NCBI RefSeq assembly: GCF_047495495.1
Contig: NZ_CP179930.1
Span: 2,356,001 to 2,420,000, forward strand
Origin: Zymobacter sp047495495
GTDB taxonomy: Bacteria; Pseudomonadota; Gammaproteobacteria; Pseudomonadales; Halomonadaceae
Length of the DNA stretch: 64,000 nucleotides
Direction of reading: 5' to 3'
Notes under the pieces: generated by a model
What the model was told of the DNA's origin: nothing
Database searches by the model: none
Seen by the model: only the letters and a program-made list of their open reading frames with translations
Translations under genes and position numbers: made by a program
Shown here: in pieces, positions 36,018 to 45,125 of the stretch
How the letters are laid out: every line of letters starts with the position of its first letter
Numbering within the stretch: position 1 is the stretch's first letter

Positions 36018-36953
36018 TTAAAGCAGATGCTGCTGAACAAGATAGTCACGTGCGACCTGAGACACCGAGCGCCCTTCGACGTCGACGCTGCCGTTGAGGC
36101 GACGCATGGTGCTTTCATCCAGCGTATCGGTCAGCGCCTTCAGCAACGGCGCCAGATCAGGATGCGCCGCCAGATAGTCGCTGCGGACGATGGGGGCCAC
36201 ATTGTAGGCGGGGAAATAATGCAGGTCGTCCTGCAATACCCGCAGCCCGAAGGCTTGGATGCGACCATCGGTGTTATAGACCACGCCCGCCTCGGCCTGC
36301 TCGGCCTGCAACGCAAGATAGACCAGTCCGGCATCCATCGACCGCTTGTCGCCGCGGCTCAGGTTGAGACCATAGCGCTTGGCCATTCCGGGCATACCAT
36401 CCGCGCGGCCATCAAACTCGACGTCCATGGCAAACAGATGGTGGTGTTCGGGCGTTTCACGCACATAGCGGACATAGTCACTCAGCGTGCGCGGGTTACC
36501 GACTTTCTGCGCGATGCCTTCAGGCATAGCAATGGCGTAGGTGTTATTAAAGGCAGGTGACAGCCACGTCAGCCCCAGCGCGCGGTCCAGATCATAGACG
36601 CGCAGGAACGACTGACGTTCGTCCAGCAGTTCATCGACATGGTGATATTCGATCAGCGATGTACCGATGTACTCCCAGACCATGTCCAGCTCGTTATTCA
36701 GCTGAGCAGGCCGCGTCATGGAAACGGTCAGTCCCCATGAGGTCTTGACCTGATAGCCATGCTTGGCCAGATACATTTCGGTCATGGTGGCCAGCAGGCG
36801 CTGCTCGGTGAAAGCCTGCGCACCTTGGCGCAGTACGCCCCCCTGAGCGGTCTGGGCAAGCCCGGCACCGATGAGCGCAAGGCCCATCGCGCAGCAGCGA
36901 AGAGAGCGCCCATACATCAGGCACTGCCGGGCAACAGAAGAAAGCACGTTCAT
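36018..36953 (-). CDS. Osmoprotectant-type substrate-binding protein A
   Basis: The 311-residue protein has a signal peptide (hydrophobic residues 20-36) and the OpuAC/OsmX fold, with LDMVWEYIGTSLIEYHH, LTWLSPAFNNTYAIAMP and VYNTDGRIQAFGLRVLQDD. It is a paralogue of the next upstream gene, with which it shares all these blocks. GAGG precedes ATG 36953. The mature protein has no lipobox, so it is probably soluble and periplasmic. Confidence 0.93.
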   Translation of the reverse strand: MNVLSSVARQCLMYGRSLRCCAMGLALIGAGLAQTAQGGVLRQGAQAFTEQRLLATMTEMYLAKHGYQVKTSWGLTVSMTRPAQLNNELDMVWEYIGTSLIEYHHVDELLDERQSFLRVYDLDRALGLTWLSPAFNNTYAIAMPEGIAQKVGNPRTLSDYVRYVRETPEHHHLFAMDVEFDGRADGMPGMAKRYGLNLSRGDKRSMDAGLVYLALQAEQAEAGVVYNTDGRIQAFGLRVLQDDLHYFPAYNVAPIVRSDYLAAHPDLAPLLKALTDTLDESTMRRLNGSVDVEGRSVSQVARDYLVQQHLL

Positions 36954-36960
36954 GCAAACC

Positions 36961-37866
36961 TCAAAGAAGATGATGCTGTATCAAGAAGTCATGAGCGACC
37001 TTGGACACGGCCTGCCCATCGACATCAACCTGCGCATTGATCCTGCGCATCGCGTGTTCATCGAGAAGGTCCGTCAAGTCCTTCATGAGCGCCACCAGAT
37101 CGGGATGCTGGCGCACATAAGCCGTTCTTACCATGGGCGCGACGCTATACGCAGGGAAGAAGTGTTTGTCATCCTCTAGTACGCGCAGGTTGAAGGCCTG
37201 AATGCGCCCGTCAGTGTTATACACCTCACCGGCCAGTGCCTGCTGCCCTTGCAGCGCCAAATAAACGGCACCCGCATCCATAGAACGCAGGTCGCGGCGG
37301 GGAATCGACATGTCATAACGCTTCATCAGGCCCGGCATCCCATCAGGGCGGTTACCGAACTCGATATCCATAGCGATCAGATGAGAGGTATCGGGCGTAC
37401 GGCGCAGATAATCGGCCAGCTGGCTGAGCGTACGGATATCGCCTTCCTGCTTGGCGACGTTTTCCGGCATAGCAATCGCGTAGGTATCATTGCACGCGGG
37501 TGACAGCCACGTCAGCCCCAGTTCACCATCTAATTCAGATACACGGCGAAAGGTGCTCTCTTCATCAAGCTGTTCATAGACGTGATGATAATTGACCAGC
37601 GAGGTCCCGGTGTATTCCCACACCATATCCAGTTCGCCGTTGGCAAGCGCTGGGCGCGCCATTGACGTCGGCAGACCCCATGATGGAATCACTTGGTAGC
37701 CGTGCGGTGCGAGATACTGCTGCGTCATTTCGGCTAGCAGACGCTGGGACGTGATGGGTTTGACACCCAAGCGCAGCACATCGGCTGCGGCGGAGGAAAG
37801 CGAGAGGCCCACTGCAGCGAGCGCCCCAGTGGTGTACATGCAACAACGGGTCCAGCTAAATCTCAT
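36961..37866 (-). CDS. Osmoprotectant-type substrate-binding protein B
   Basis: The 301-residue protein (start ATG 37866; the frame opens to 37914) has a signal peptide and the same fold as its downstream neighbour: LDMVWEYTGTSLVNYHH, LTWLSPACNDTYAIAMP and VYNTDGRIQAFNLRVLEDD. Only 7 nt separate the two binding-protein genes. Two paralogous binding proteins in one operon could widen ligand range or let one ATPase/permease core use different solutes. Confidence 0.93.
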   Translation of the reverse strand: MRFSWTRCCMYTTGALAAVGLSLSSAAADVLRLGVKPITSQRLLAEMTQQYLAPHGYQVIPSWGLPTSMARPALANGELDMVWEYTGTSLVNYHHVYEQLDEESTFRRVSELDGELGLTWLSPACNDTYAIAMPENVAKQEGDIRTLSQLADYLRRTPDTSHLIAMDIEFGNRPDGMPGLMKRYDMSIPRRDLRSMDAGAVYLALQGQQALAGEVYNTDGRIQAFNLRVLEDDKHFFPAYSVAPMVRTAYVRQHPDLVALMKDLTDLLDEHAMRRINAQVDVDGQAVSKVAHDFLIQHHLL

Positions 37867-37942
37867 GAGGCGTTCTCGGTTCAAGGCCGCGGAACGCGTG
37901 GAACAACGCTGCAAGCGGCCTCTTTCACGGGGTGGACAGCGC

Positions 37943-38629
37943 TCAGAAAGCAGCTGGTTCGGTGGTCAGTGCACCGCGGGGCGCGATCAGTCGAGTCAAC
38001 AGGGCCATGATACCGTCCAGTGCCAGTGCCAGCAGCGACGTTGCCACAACGCCAATCAGCATCTTGGTATTGTCGTGCAGATAGATACCGGGAAGGATCA
38101 GGCTACCCAGACTGTTGGCCCCAATCAGGTAGGCCAACGGTGCGCTGCCGACGTTGATCGCCAAGGCGGTGCGCACGCCCCCCATGATAGTGGGGACGGC
38201 ATTGGGAAGTTCGACCAGCCACAGCTGCTGCGAGGGCGTCAGGCCGATGCCGCGCGCCGCTTCACGCATCGAAGGATTGATGCTCAGCAGACCTTGATAG
38301 GTGTTGCGGGCGATCGGCAGCAGTGATGCCAGCCAGAGCGCGATGATGGTAGGCACTTCGCCGATACCAAAGACGATAAGAGCAATCATCAGGACAGCCA
38401 TCGGGGGAACGGCATTGGCAACGTTGAAGACTTGCATGCCGATTTCGCCATAGCGGCACAAAGAGGGACGACTCAGCACGATCCCAGCCACCAGCCCAAG
38501 GGACAGTGCCATCGCCATCGAAATACCCACCAGCATCAAGTGCTGACCGGTATAGAACAGCAAATCATCCTGATACAGCTTCAACAGGTCCATGACATGG
38601 CTCATGCCTGAAGAAATGGCGTCAAGCAT
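37943..38629 (-). CDS. Osmoprotectant ABC transporter permease 2
   Basis: The 228-residue product (start ATG 38629 after AGAGGATC; the frame opens to 38665) has about six membrane segments and the permease loop REAARGIGLTPSQQLWLVELPNAVP. It is promoter-proximal in the operon permease 2, binding protein B, binding protein A, permease 1, ATPase. The two permeases presumably form a heterodimer, as in OsmU/OpuC systems. Confidence 0.93.
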   Translation of the reverse strand: MLDAISSGMSHVMDLLKLYQDDLLFYTGQHLMLVGISMAMALSLGLVAGIVLSRPSLCRYGEIGMQVFNVANAVPPMAVLMIALIVFGIGEVPTIIALWLASLLPIARNTYQGLLSINPSMREAARGIGLTPSQQLWLVELPNAVPTIMGGVRTALAINVGSAPLAYLIGANSLGSLILPGIYLHDNTKMLIGVVATSLLALALDGIMALLTRLIAPRGALTTEPAAF

Positions 38630-38961
38630 CGTGATCCTCTGGTATACATTGCCCGCTTTCTGCACGGTAGCGTCAGAAAGAAAAGTGAAGCGTCATTCGT
38701 GCAGCGGCACTCCCCGACAAGCCGAGGCAGCGACAAAGCGCCCCACAACCATAACACACGGTTATTAATTAAACGACACAAAAGAAGATGGCATTATTAC
38801 CGCTATTCTGATGCTCTGCGGTCAGCACGCATGCCGCCGCACCGCGCTATTACGCGCGTCGCTCCCCTCCCCACCCATCACGGTAGCGCATGACAGAAAG
38901 CCGATGAAAAGAAAAGGGCAACACCACTGGCATTACCCTTTTCCGGTCTTCACGGAGACGA
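38630..38961. promoter_or_regulatory. Intergenic region upstream of osmoprotectant operon
   Basis: The 332 nt between the potD stop and the osmoprotectant operon contain the pot terminator (38912-38942) and, around 38740-38800, an A/T-rich stretch that probably carries the promoter of the osmoprotectant operon on the minus strand. No convincing gene is present. Confidence 0.5.
38912..38942 (-). terminator. Terminator after potD
   Basis: On the minus strand AAAAGGGTAATGCC pairs with GGTGTTGCCCTTTT across a 3-nt loop (14 pairs, three of them G-T), followed by CTTTTC. It lies 19 nt beyond the potD stop. Confidence 0.75.
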
Positions 38962-40056
38962 TCAGCGCGAGCGCACTTCACTCCATATTTTCTGGAACGT
39001 CTGCAGAGGCACACCGTCCAGCCCCGGCAGCATATGCAAGCGCTGCTGCTCTTCATCTGTCGGCCATGCCGGCGCTTCGCGCAGCACGTCGTCTAGATAC
39101 GGCTGTGAGGCCTGGTTGGGCGATGCGTTATAAATGTAGTTCGACAGTGCCGCCCCTTGCTTAGCATCCATCACGAAATTGATAAACGCATGCGCCAGTT
39201 CAGGGTGAGGTGCCCGTTTGGGAATCATCATGACATCGACCCAACGTTCGGAGCCTTCCTTCGGTAGCATATAGGCCAGATGCTCGAAGCCTTCCGGGTC
39301 TTCGTTGCGCTGATTGACGAAGTCGCCACTGAACGTCACGCCGACCCGATTCACGCCGCGTACCACCTGCGACAGCACTGGGGCACCATCGACGAAGCCA
39401 GTGAAGTTGCTGCGCTGGCGGGTTTTCAGCAGCAGATGGGCCGCATCGATCCACTGTTTCTGATCCTGACAGGTGTACCCATAGCCCAGATAGGCACAGG
39501 CGGCAGCGATCATCACATTCCCGTCGGTCTGCATCGAGAACGGTGCATCGGGATTGAGTTTAGGATCAAACAGCAAGGCCCAGCTTTTCGGTGCGTTCGG
39601 GAAAACACGCGTGTCGTAGACTAACCCGGTGGAGCCCCACTGATAGGGCATGCTGTATTTCAGGCCGGGATCATAGTCCGCTTCGGCGAATACCGGCAGC
39701 AGATTGCGCTCGTTGGGCAGCTTGGAATGATCCAACGGCTGGACCAACCCCGAGTGGATCAGGCGCGGAACGTAGTAGCTTGACGGAATGACCAAATCGA
39801 ACTGGGCATCGCCGCCCGCCTGCAGGCGAGCATACATGTCCCCCATGGTGCCGAAATAGTTCAGCACCACGCGCGCGTTGTACTGCTTCTCGAACGCATC
39901 AATCACTTCAGGGCTGGTGTAGTCCGTCCACGTGAAGATATACAGCGTTTCACGGGCCGATGCCGTCATGGGAAGCGCCAGCAGCGCTGCACAGCCCAGC
40001 CACCGAGCACGGCGGCAAATGCCATTAATCGTGTGCCGTATACGGTGCACCATCAT
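38962..40056 (-). CDS. potD: Polyamine ABC transporter binding protein
   Basis: The 364-residue protein has an N-terminal signal sequence (hydrophobic residues 19-34) and the PotD/PotF fold: LYIFTWTDYTSPEVIDAFEKQYN, FDLVIPSSYYVPRLIHSG, LPNERNLLPVF, and a C-terminal LQTFQKIWSEV. Ligand is spermidine or putrescine by family. It overlaps the potC gene by 4 nt and ends the potABCD operon. Confidence 0.93.
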   Translation of the reverse strand: MMVHRIRHTINGICRRARWLGCAALLALPMTASARETLYIFTWTDYTSPEVIDAFEKQYNARVVLNYFGTMGDMYARLQAGGDAQFDLVIPSSYYVPRLIHSGLVQPLDHSKLPNERNLLPVFAEADYDPGLKYSMPYQWGSTGLVYDTRVFPNAPKSWALLFDPKLNPDAPFSMQTDGNVMIAAACAYLGYGYTCQDQKQWIDAAHLLLKTRQRSNFTGFVDGAPVLSQVVRGVNRVGVTFSGDFVNQRNEDPEGFEHLAYMLPKEGSERWVDVMMIPKRAPHPELAHAFINFVMDAKQGAALSNYIYNASPNQASQPYLDDVLREAPAWPTDEEQQRLHMLPGLDGVPLQTFQKIWSEVRSR

Positions 40057-40859
40057 GCGCGCGCCCTCTTTCTCCAGTTGCCCAGCAGCATGATGACCAC
40101 GGCCACCATCACCGCCAGGATCATCAGACTGCCGATAGCGTTGATCGACGGCGAGACCCCGCGCTTGATCGAACTCCAGATGTAGATCGGCAACGTGGCG
40201 CTTTCTGGCCCTGCGGTAAAGAAGCTGATCGCGAAGTCATCGAACGACAGCGTGAACGACAGGAAGAACGACGACAGCAGCGCTGGCTTGATCTCGGGCA
40301 GGATGACGTGCGTGAAGCGCTTGGACGGTGAAGCGTAGAGGTCCTGCGCAGCATCAAACAGCGCGGCATCCATATTGACGAAGCGCGAATACACCAGCAG
40401 CGCCACGAACGGCAGCTCGAAAGTCACATGCGCCAGCGTCATGGTAGTCAGCCCGGGCGAGAAGAGACCGATCCAGCTGCCCACCTTGACGAACGAAGTC
40501 ATCTCGGCCAACCCGAATACGACGTCGGGCATCACCACTGGCAGATAGATCAAAGCGATCAGCCAGCCCAGCCCGCGCCGACGGTGCCGATAGAGGCCAT
40601 ACCCCAGCATGCTGCCCAACACCAGAGCGATGGCAGAGGAAGACACCGCCAGAATCATGCTGTTTTTGAAGGCACTGAACAGCTCTTCGTTTTCCAGCAG
40701 CTGGCGGTACCAGCGCAGCGAGAACCCGGCAAAGTGTGCGGTGCTGTTAATGCTGTTGAAGGAGTACAGCACCACCATGCCCAATGGCAGATAGAGAAAC
40801 AGCACCATCAGCCACCAGAAGATGCCGAACATCGGGTGCCGACGTTGAACATGCCTCAT
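40053..40859 (-). CDS. potC: Polyamine ABC transporter permease PotC
   Basis: The 268-residue product has six membrane segments and the EAA-type loop (DAAQDLYASPSKRFTHVILPEIKPAL). The N-terminal FLYLPLGMVVLYSFN is characteristic of PotC. Four-nt overlaps with potB and potD show tight coupling. Confidence 0.94.
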   Translation of the reverse strand: MRHVQRRHPMFGIFWWLMVLFLYLPLGMVVLYSFNSINSTAHFAGFSLRWYRQLLENEELFSAFKNSMILAVSSSAIALVLGSMLGYGLYRHRRRGLGWLIALIYLPVVMPDVVFGLAEMTSFVKVGSWIGLFSPGLTTMTLAHVTFELPFVALLVYSRFVNMDAALFDAAQDLYASPSKRFTHVILPEIKPALLSSFFLSFTLSFDDFAISFFTAGPESATLPIYIWSSIKRGVSPSINAIGSLMILAVMVAVVIMLLGNWRKRARA

Positions 40860-41770
40860 ACCAGCACCTCCTCGCCACCGCCGAACTTGCGGCCCATCCG
40901 GCGCAGTAACCAGATACCCACCAGCGTGGCAACCAACATCACCAGCGCACCCGCAGCGCCCAGCGGCCAGTTAGCCCCTTCGGCAAACTGCAGCGCTACT
41001 AGGTTACCAATCATCATGGCGCGTCCACCGCCCAACAGTTCGGGCACTACGTACATGCCGAAGGCCGGAATCGCCACCAGCACCATGCCGGCCAACAGAC
41101 CAGGCAGTGTCTGCGGGAAGATCGCCGCCCAAAACGTCTTATACGGCGAAGCGTACAGGTCTCGTGCCGCTTCGATCTGCGACACGTCGAGCTTCTCGAA
41201 CGAGTTGTAGAGCGGCAGCACCATGAACGGCAGGAAGTTGTAGACCAGTCCCAGCATCACCGCGAACGGTGACGGGTACAGCCCCATCCACGGTGACAGT
41301 AGCCCCATCGCACTGGCCGCATCGGAAAGCGGCGTCTCAGGCGCCAGCAGGTTCATCCAGCCAAATGCACGCACCACTTGGTTGGTCCACGACGGCACCA
41401 CCAGCATCAGCAGCATGACGGGGCGCAGCGAACGGCGACTGGTCGCGATGTAGTACGCCAACGGATAGGACACCAGCATCGTCAGTACGGACGAGATGAC
41501 GGTGTATTCCAGCGAACGCAGCAGCGTGTAGATGTTGGCAGGACTCCAGCCCAGCACGCCGTCACCGGCCAACTGGTCGAACGCCGACAGAGTCAGCGGC
41601 AGCGTAGGCTGACCATAGGTGTCGTTCGACATGAACGCCATCGACACCAGATACAGGCTGGGCAGCACCAGAAACAGCGAAATCCACAGTACGGATGGCG
41701 CGGTCGTCCAGAGCAGGTGGCGGGTTTCACGCCGCCGAAAACGCCGATAGGCGTCATGTGAAGCAGTCAT
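40856..41770 (-). CDS. potB: Polyamine ABC transporter permease PotB
   Basis: The 304-residue product has about six membrane segments, the loop EAARDLYASPYKTFWAAIFPQTLPG, and PSWTNQVVRAFGWMNLL of the PotB/PotH type. GAGGGA precedes ATG 41770. It lies 47 nt after potA. Confidence 0.94.
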   Translation of the reverse strand: MTASHDAYRRFRRRETRHLLWTTAPSVLWISLFLVLPSLYLVSMAFMSNDTYGQPTLPLTLSAFDQLAGDGVLGWSPANIYTLLRSLEYTVISSVLTMLVSYPLAYYIATSRRSLRPVMLLMLVVPSWTNQVVRAFGWMNLLAPETPLSDAASAMGLLSPWMGLYPSPFAVMLGLVYNFLPFMVLPLYNSFEKLDVSQIEAARDLYASPYKTFWAAIFPQTLPGLLAGMVLVAIPAFGMYVVPELLGGGRAMMIGNLVALQFAEGANWPLGAAGALVMLVATLVGIWLLRRMGRKFGGGEEVLV

Positions 41771-41817
41771 GAGGCATTCCCTCTCGATTCGGCATCCAGT
41801 TCAGACGAAAACAGCAT

Positions 41818-42987
41818 TCAGCTGTCGATCACCACGACGTCTTCGGGATAGATTTCGATCTGTACCCGGCTTCCCACCTTGAACAGGCGGTCGCCACTGT
41901 TGCGTTCTTCGACGAGAATTTCCGCATCGCCACAGGCCAGCTCATATTCGACGGTGGCCCCGTGGTAGTAGCGGCCAATCACGTCCCCTTCCAGTCGGTT
42001 GAGCTTAGCCCCGGGTTCAACACCGGCAGTTCCCGGCAGGCTCAGCTCGATGGTTTCGGGACGAATCAGCGCTACTTTGCCCGGTCGCGACGACTCGGTG
42101 ATCAGATCACCCAGCGCCGTTTCAACCTGACGACCACTCTGTGCAGTGATATCGAACAGGTTGTCGTGCCCCATGAAACTGGCGACGAAGCGGTTGACCG
42201 GCGTTTCGTATACTTCCTGCGGCGTGCCCACCTGCTGAATCTTGCCATCGTTGAGTACCGCGATGCGGTCGGACATCACCATGGCTTCTTCCTGATCGTG
42301 CGTCACGAACACGAAGGTCATGCCCAGACGCTGCTGCAGCGCGCGCAGCTCGAACTGGAGCTGTTCGCGCAGCCCGGCATCCAACGCAGAGAGGGATTCA
42401 TCCAACAACAGCACGTCGGGCTCGCACACTAGCGCACGCGCCAGCGCTATACGCTGCCGCTGACCGCCCGACAGTTGGTCGATGCGGCGGTTGAGCAGGC
42501 CATCCAGCTTGATAATGGTCGCAATGTCGGCGACACGGCGGGCCTGATCGTCCTTGCTGATGCCTTGCATGCGCAAGCCAAAGGAGATGTTGTCGCGCAC
42601 GTTGAGGTGCGGGAACAGGGCATAGGACTGAAACACGGTGTTGATGCTGCGACGGTGCGCGGGCGTCATGGTGACGTCGCGGTTACCGATTGAGATCACG
42701 CCGGCATCGGCAACGTCCAGCCCTGCAATCAAACGCAGAAGTGTGGTCTTGCCACAGCCAGAGGGGCCCAACAGGGTGAAGAATTCCCCGGGCCGGATAT
42801 CAAGGTCGATATCGTCAAGCGCGATGGCGTCATCACCGAAGCGGCGAGACAGATTACGCAACGAGATCGAAGAGGCTTCGCGCGGCGCACCGGCTGCAGG
42901 AACGCCGCGCGCAGCCTCGGTGGGGGGATCGTCCATGGCTGCGCTGTTTTCCGCAACCCCGGTTGATTGGGAAGGGGTTCCCGTCAT
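41818..42987 (-). CDS. potA: Polyamine ABC transporter ATPase PotA
   Basis: The 389-residue ATPase has Walker A GPSGCGKT (74-81), LSGGQRQRIALARAL, a Walker B LLDESLSALD and a C-terminal TOBE domain (about 300-389). The first 38 residues are a Pro/Ala-rich extension without known role; ATG 42987 has GGAGAC upstream and ATG at codon 18 is an alternative start. DES replaces the usual DEP after Walker B, as is known for PotA-type ATPases. First gene of the potABCD operon. Confidence 0.94.
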   Translation of the reverse strand: MTGTPSQSTGVAENSAAMDDPPTEAARGVPAAGAPREASSISLRNLSRRFGDDAIALDDIDLDIRPGEFFTLLGPSGCGKTTLLRLIAGLDVADAGVISIGNRDVTMTPAHRRSINTVFQSYALFPHLNVRDNISFGLRMQGISKDDQARRVADIATIIKLDGLLNRRIDQLSGGQRQRIALARALVCEPDVLLLDESLSALDAGLREQLQFELRALQQRLGMTFVFVTHDQEEAMVMSDRIAVLNDGKIQQVGTPQEVYETPVNRFVASFMGHDNLFDITAQSGRQVETALGDLITESSRPGKVALIRPETIELSLPGTAGVEPGAKLNRLEGDVIGRYYHGATVEYELACGDAEILVEERNSGDRLFKVGSRVQIEIYPEDVVVIDS

Positions 42988-43118
42988 GAAGGCGTCTCCA
43001 GAAATATCAATTGCCGCACAAGGTTGCGCGACTACTGTGCCAGAAGGACATCTAAGGAAATGAACGCGCAGTGTATATAAAGTTGCGCGAGATGCCAGCC
43101 GTTTTGACGAAAAAAGAT

Positions 43119-43152
43119 GAAGCGGGATGACGCACCCTCGCGTCCCCGCTTC
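43119..43152 (-). terminator. Terminator after prmC
   Basis: On the minus strand GAAGCGGGGACGC (43152-43140) pairs with GCGTCATCCCGCTTC (43133-43119) with a small bulge, followed by ATCTTTTTTCG. It ends the hemA-prfA-prmC operon. Confidence 0.8.
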
Positions 43153-43185
43153 CTCGACGTTAACACTACATGCGGTGCAGTGGTA

Positions 43186-44046
43186 TTACACCGTGTGACT
43201 CATGGGTTTCTGGCCTAAGCTGACGCGCGGTTGCTGCCCCAGATCCGTCAAAGACTCCACCTGCACATAGCCGCATTTGTTCAGCATAGCGCATACCGCT
43301 TCAGCCTGAGTCCAACCGTGCTCGAGCAGCAGCCACCCGCCCGGTTGCAGAAACTGCCGAGCGGTATTGACCAAATGACGCAAATCGGCAAAGCCATCGT
43401 CGTCCGCCACCAGCGCCGAGCGCGGTTCGAAGCGCACATCGCCTTCATTAAGGTGATGATCGTCTGCCGCGATATAAGGGGGATTGGAAACGATCAGCTC
43501 GAAACGAGCCGTCGACGGCAACGCTGCGAACCAATTGCTTTCGATGAACCGAGTATTGGCGATGCCCAGCTGCCGAGCGTTGCGCTGTGCAAGCGCTACG
43601 GCCTCGGGCACGACATCCGCGCCGGTGACCTGCCAGTCTGCTCGCTCACTGGCAAATGCCAGCGCAATTGCCCCGGTACCCGTTCCCAGATCCAGCAACT
43701 GTCCCTCCGCACGGGTCGCGCGGGCGAGCGCAGCGTCAACCACTAGCTCAGTATCAGGGCGCGGAATCAGGGTATAGGGCGCGGTTTCCAGTGTCAGCCC
43801 CCAGAACTCGCGTTCACCGATCAGATAGGCAACCGGTTCGCCCGCATGGCGACGTTCAATCAGCGTGGCAAAGGCGGCCCGTGCCGCTTCTGCAATAGGC
43901 TGATCGCCCCAGGTGTACAGCCACGTCCGCGGCTTACCGATGACATGGCAAAGCAGCAGCTCGGCATCAAGGCGTGCCGTATCGCTGCCGGAAGATAAGG
44001 CCTGCGCGGCCGCTCTCAACAGCGCATCAGCGCTTATATCGCTCAT
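43186..44046 (-). CDS. prmC: Release-factor glutamine methyltransferase PrmC
   Basis: PrmC methylates the Gln of the GGQ motif in RF1 and RF2. The 286-residue product has the SAM-binding LLDLGTGTGAIALA (GTGTG at 121-125) and the active-site NPPY at 188-191. It overlaps prfA, its substrate's gene, by 4 nt. Confidence 0.96.
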   Translation of the reverse strand: MSDISADALLRAAAQALSSGSDTARLDAELLLCHVIGKPRTWLYTWGDQPIAEAARAAFATLIERRHAGEPVAYLIGEREFWGLTLETAPYTLIPRPDTELVVDAALARATRAEGQLLDLGTGTGAIALAFASERADWQVTGADVVPEAVALAQRNARQLGIANTRFIESNWFAALPSTARFELIVSNPPYIAADDHHLNEGDVRFEPRSALVADDDGFADLRHLVNTARQFLQPGGWLLLEHGWTQAEAVCAMLNKCGYVQVESLTDLGQQPRVSLGQKPMSHTV

Positions 44047-45125
44047 GCCTGAAGAGCTGCCAGCTGATCTGCCTGATGCTCTTGAATCAATGCATCGAAG
44101 ACTTCATCCAGATCGCCTTCCATGACATCGCTGAGCTTATACATTGTCAGGTTGATACGGTGATCGGTCAGACGCCCCTGCGGGAAGTTGTAGGTACGAA
44201 TGCGCTCGGAACGATCGCCCGACCCCACCAGCGAACGGCGCGTTTCGGCCTGCTGCTTATGCTGTGCGTCTTCCTGCTGCTGGCGAATGCGCGCGGCTAG
44301 CAGTGACATGGCCTTGGCCTTGTTCTTGTGCTGCGAACGTTCGTCCTGACACTCGACTACCGTACCGGTCGGCAAGTGAGTGATGCGGATAGCCGAGTCG
44401 GTGGTGTTGACGTGCTGGCCGCCCGCCCCACTGGCGCGGAACGTATCGATGCGCAGCGTCGAGGGATCAAGTACGACATCGACGATCTCATCCACCTCTG
44501 GCATCACCGCCACGGTGCATGCTGACGTATGAATGCGCCCCTGCGACTCGGTCGCAGGCACGCGCTGCACGCGATGAGCACCAGATTCAAACTTGAAGCG
44601 GCTGTAAACGCCGCTGCCCGCCAAACGGGCAATGACTTCCTTGAAGCCGCCCTGCTCGCTCTCACTGGCGCTGATAATTTCGACGCGCCAGCCACGGCGT
44701 TCAGCATAGCGGGAGTACATGCGGAACAAATCACCAGCGAACAGCGCGGCTTCATCGCCACCCGTACCGGCACGCACTTCAAGGAACACCCCACGCTCAT
44801 CGTCAGGATCTTTGGGAATCAGCAGCTGCTTGATGCGCAGCACCTGCGGTTCGTAGTCAGCCTGCAGTGCTTCGAGCTCGTCTTTGGCCATCGCCCGCAT
44901 ATCAGGGTCGCTGTCGTTGGCCATCGCCTGAGCGGCCTGGATGTCGTCTTCCAGCGCGCTGAAGGCACGCCATGCGCTGATCAACGGTTCGAGATCAGCG
45001 TATTCGCGAGAGTAATCGCGGAAACGGTTCTGATCTTGAATGACATCCGGTTCGGACAACAGCGCCGAGAGTTCTTCAAACCGTTCTTCCGCCGTTGCAA
45101 GACGGGCGCGCAGAGTATCCTTCAT
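44043..45125 (-). CDS. prfA: Peptide chain release factor 1
   Basis: RF1 ends translation at UAA and UAG. The 360-residue protein has the anticodon-like PAT tripeptide at 190-192 (RVPATES) and the catalytic GGQ at 235-237 (ASGAGGQHVN). It overlaps both hemA upstream and prmC downstream by 4 nt. Confidence 0.98.
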   Translation of the reverse strand: MKDTLRARLATAEERFEELSALLSEPDVIQDQNRFRDYSREYADLEPLISAWRAFSALEDDIQAAQAMANDSDPDMRAMAKDELEALQADYEPQVLRIKQLLIPKDPDDERGVFLEVRAGTGGDEAALFAGDLFRMYSRYAERRGWRVEIISASESEQGGFKEVIARLAGSGVYSRFKFESGAHRVQRVPATESQGRIHTSACTVAVMPEVDEIVDVVLDPSTLRIDTFRASGAGGQHVNTTDSAIRITHLPTGTVVECQDERSQHKNKAKAMSLLAARIRQQQEDAQHKQQAETRRSLVGSGDRSERIRTYNFPQGRLTDHRINLTMYKLSDVMEGDLDEVFDALIQEHQADQLAALQA

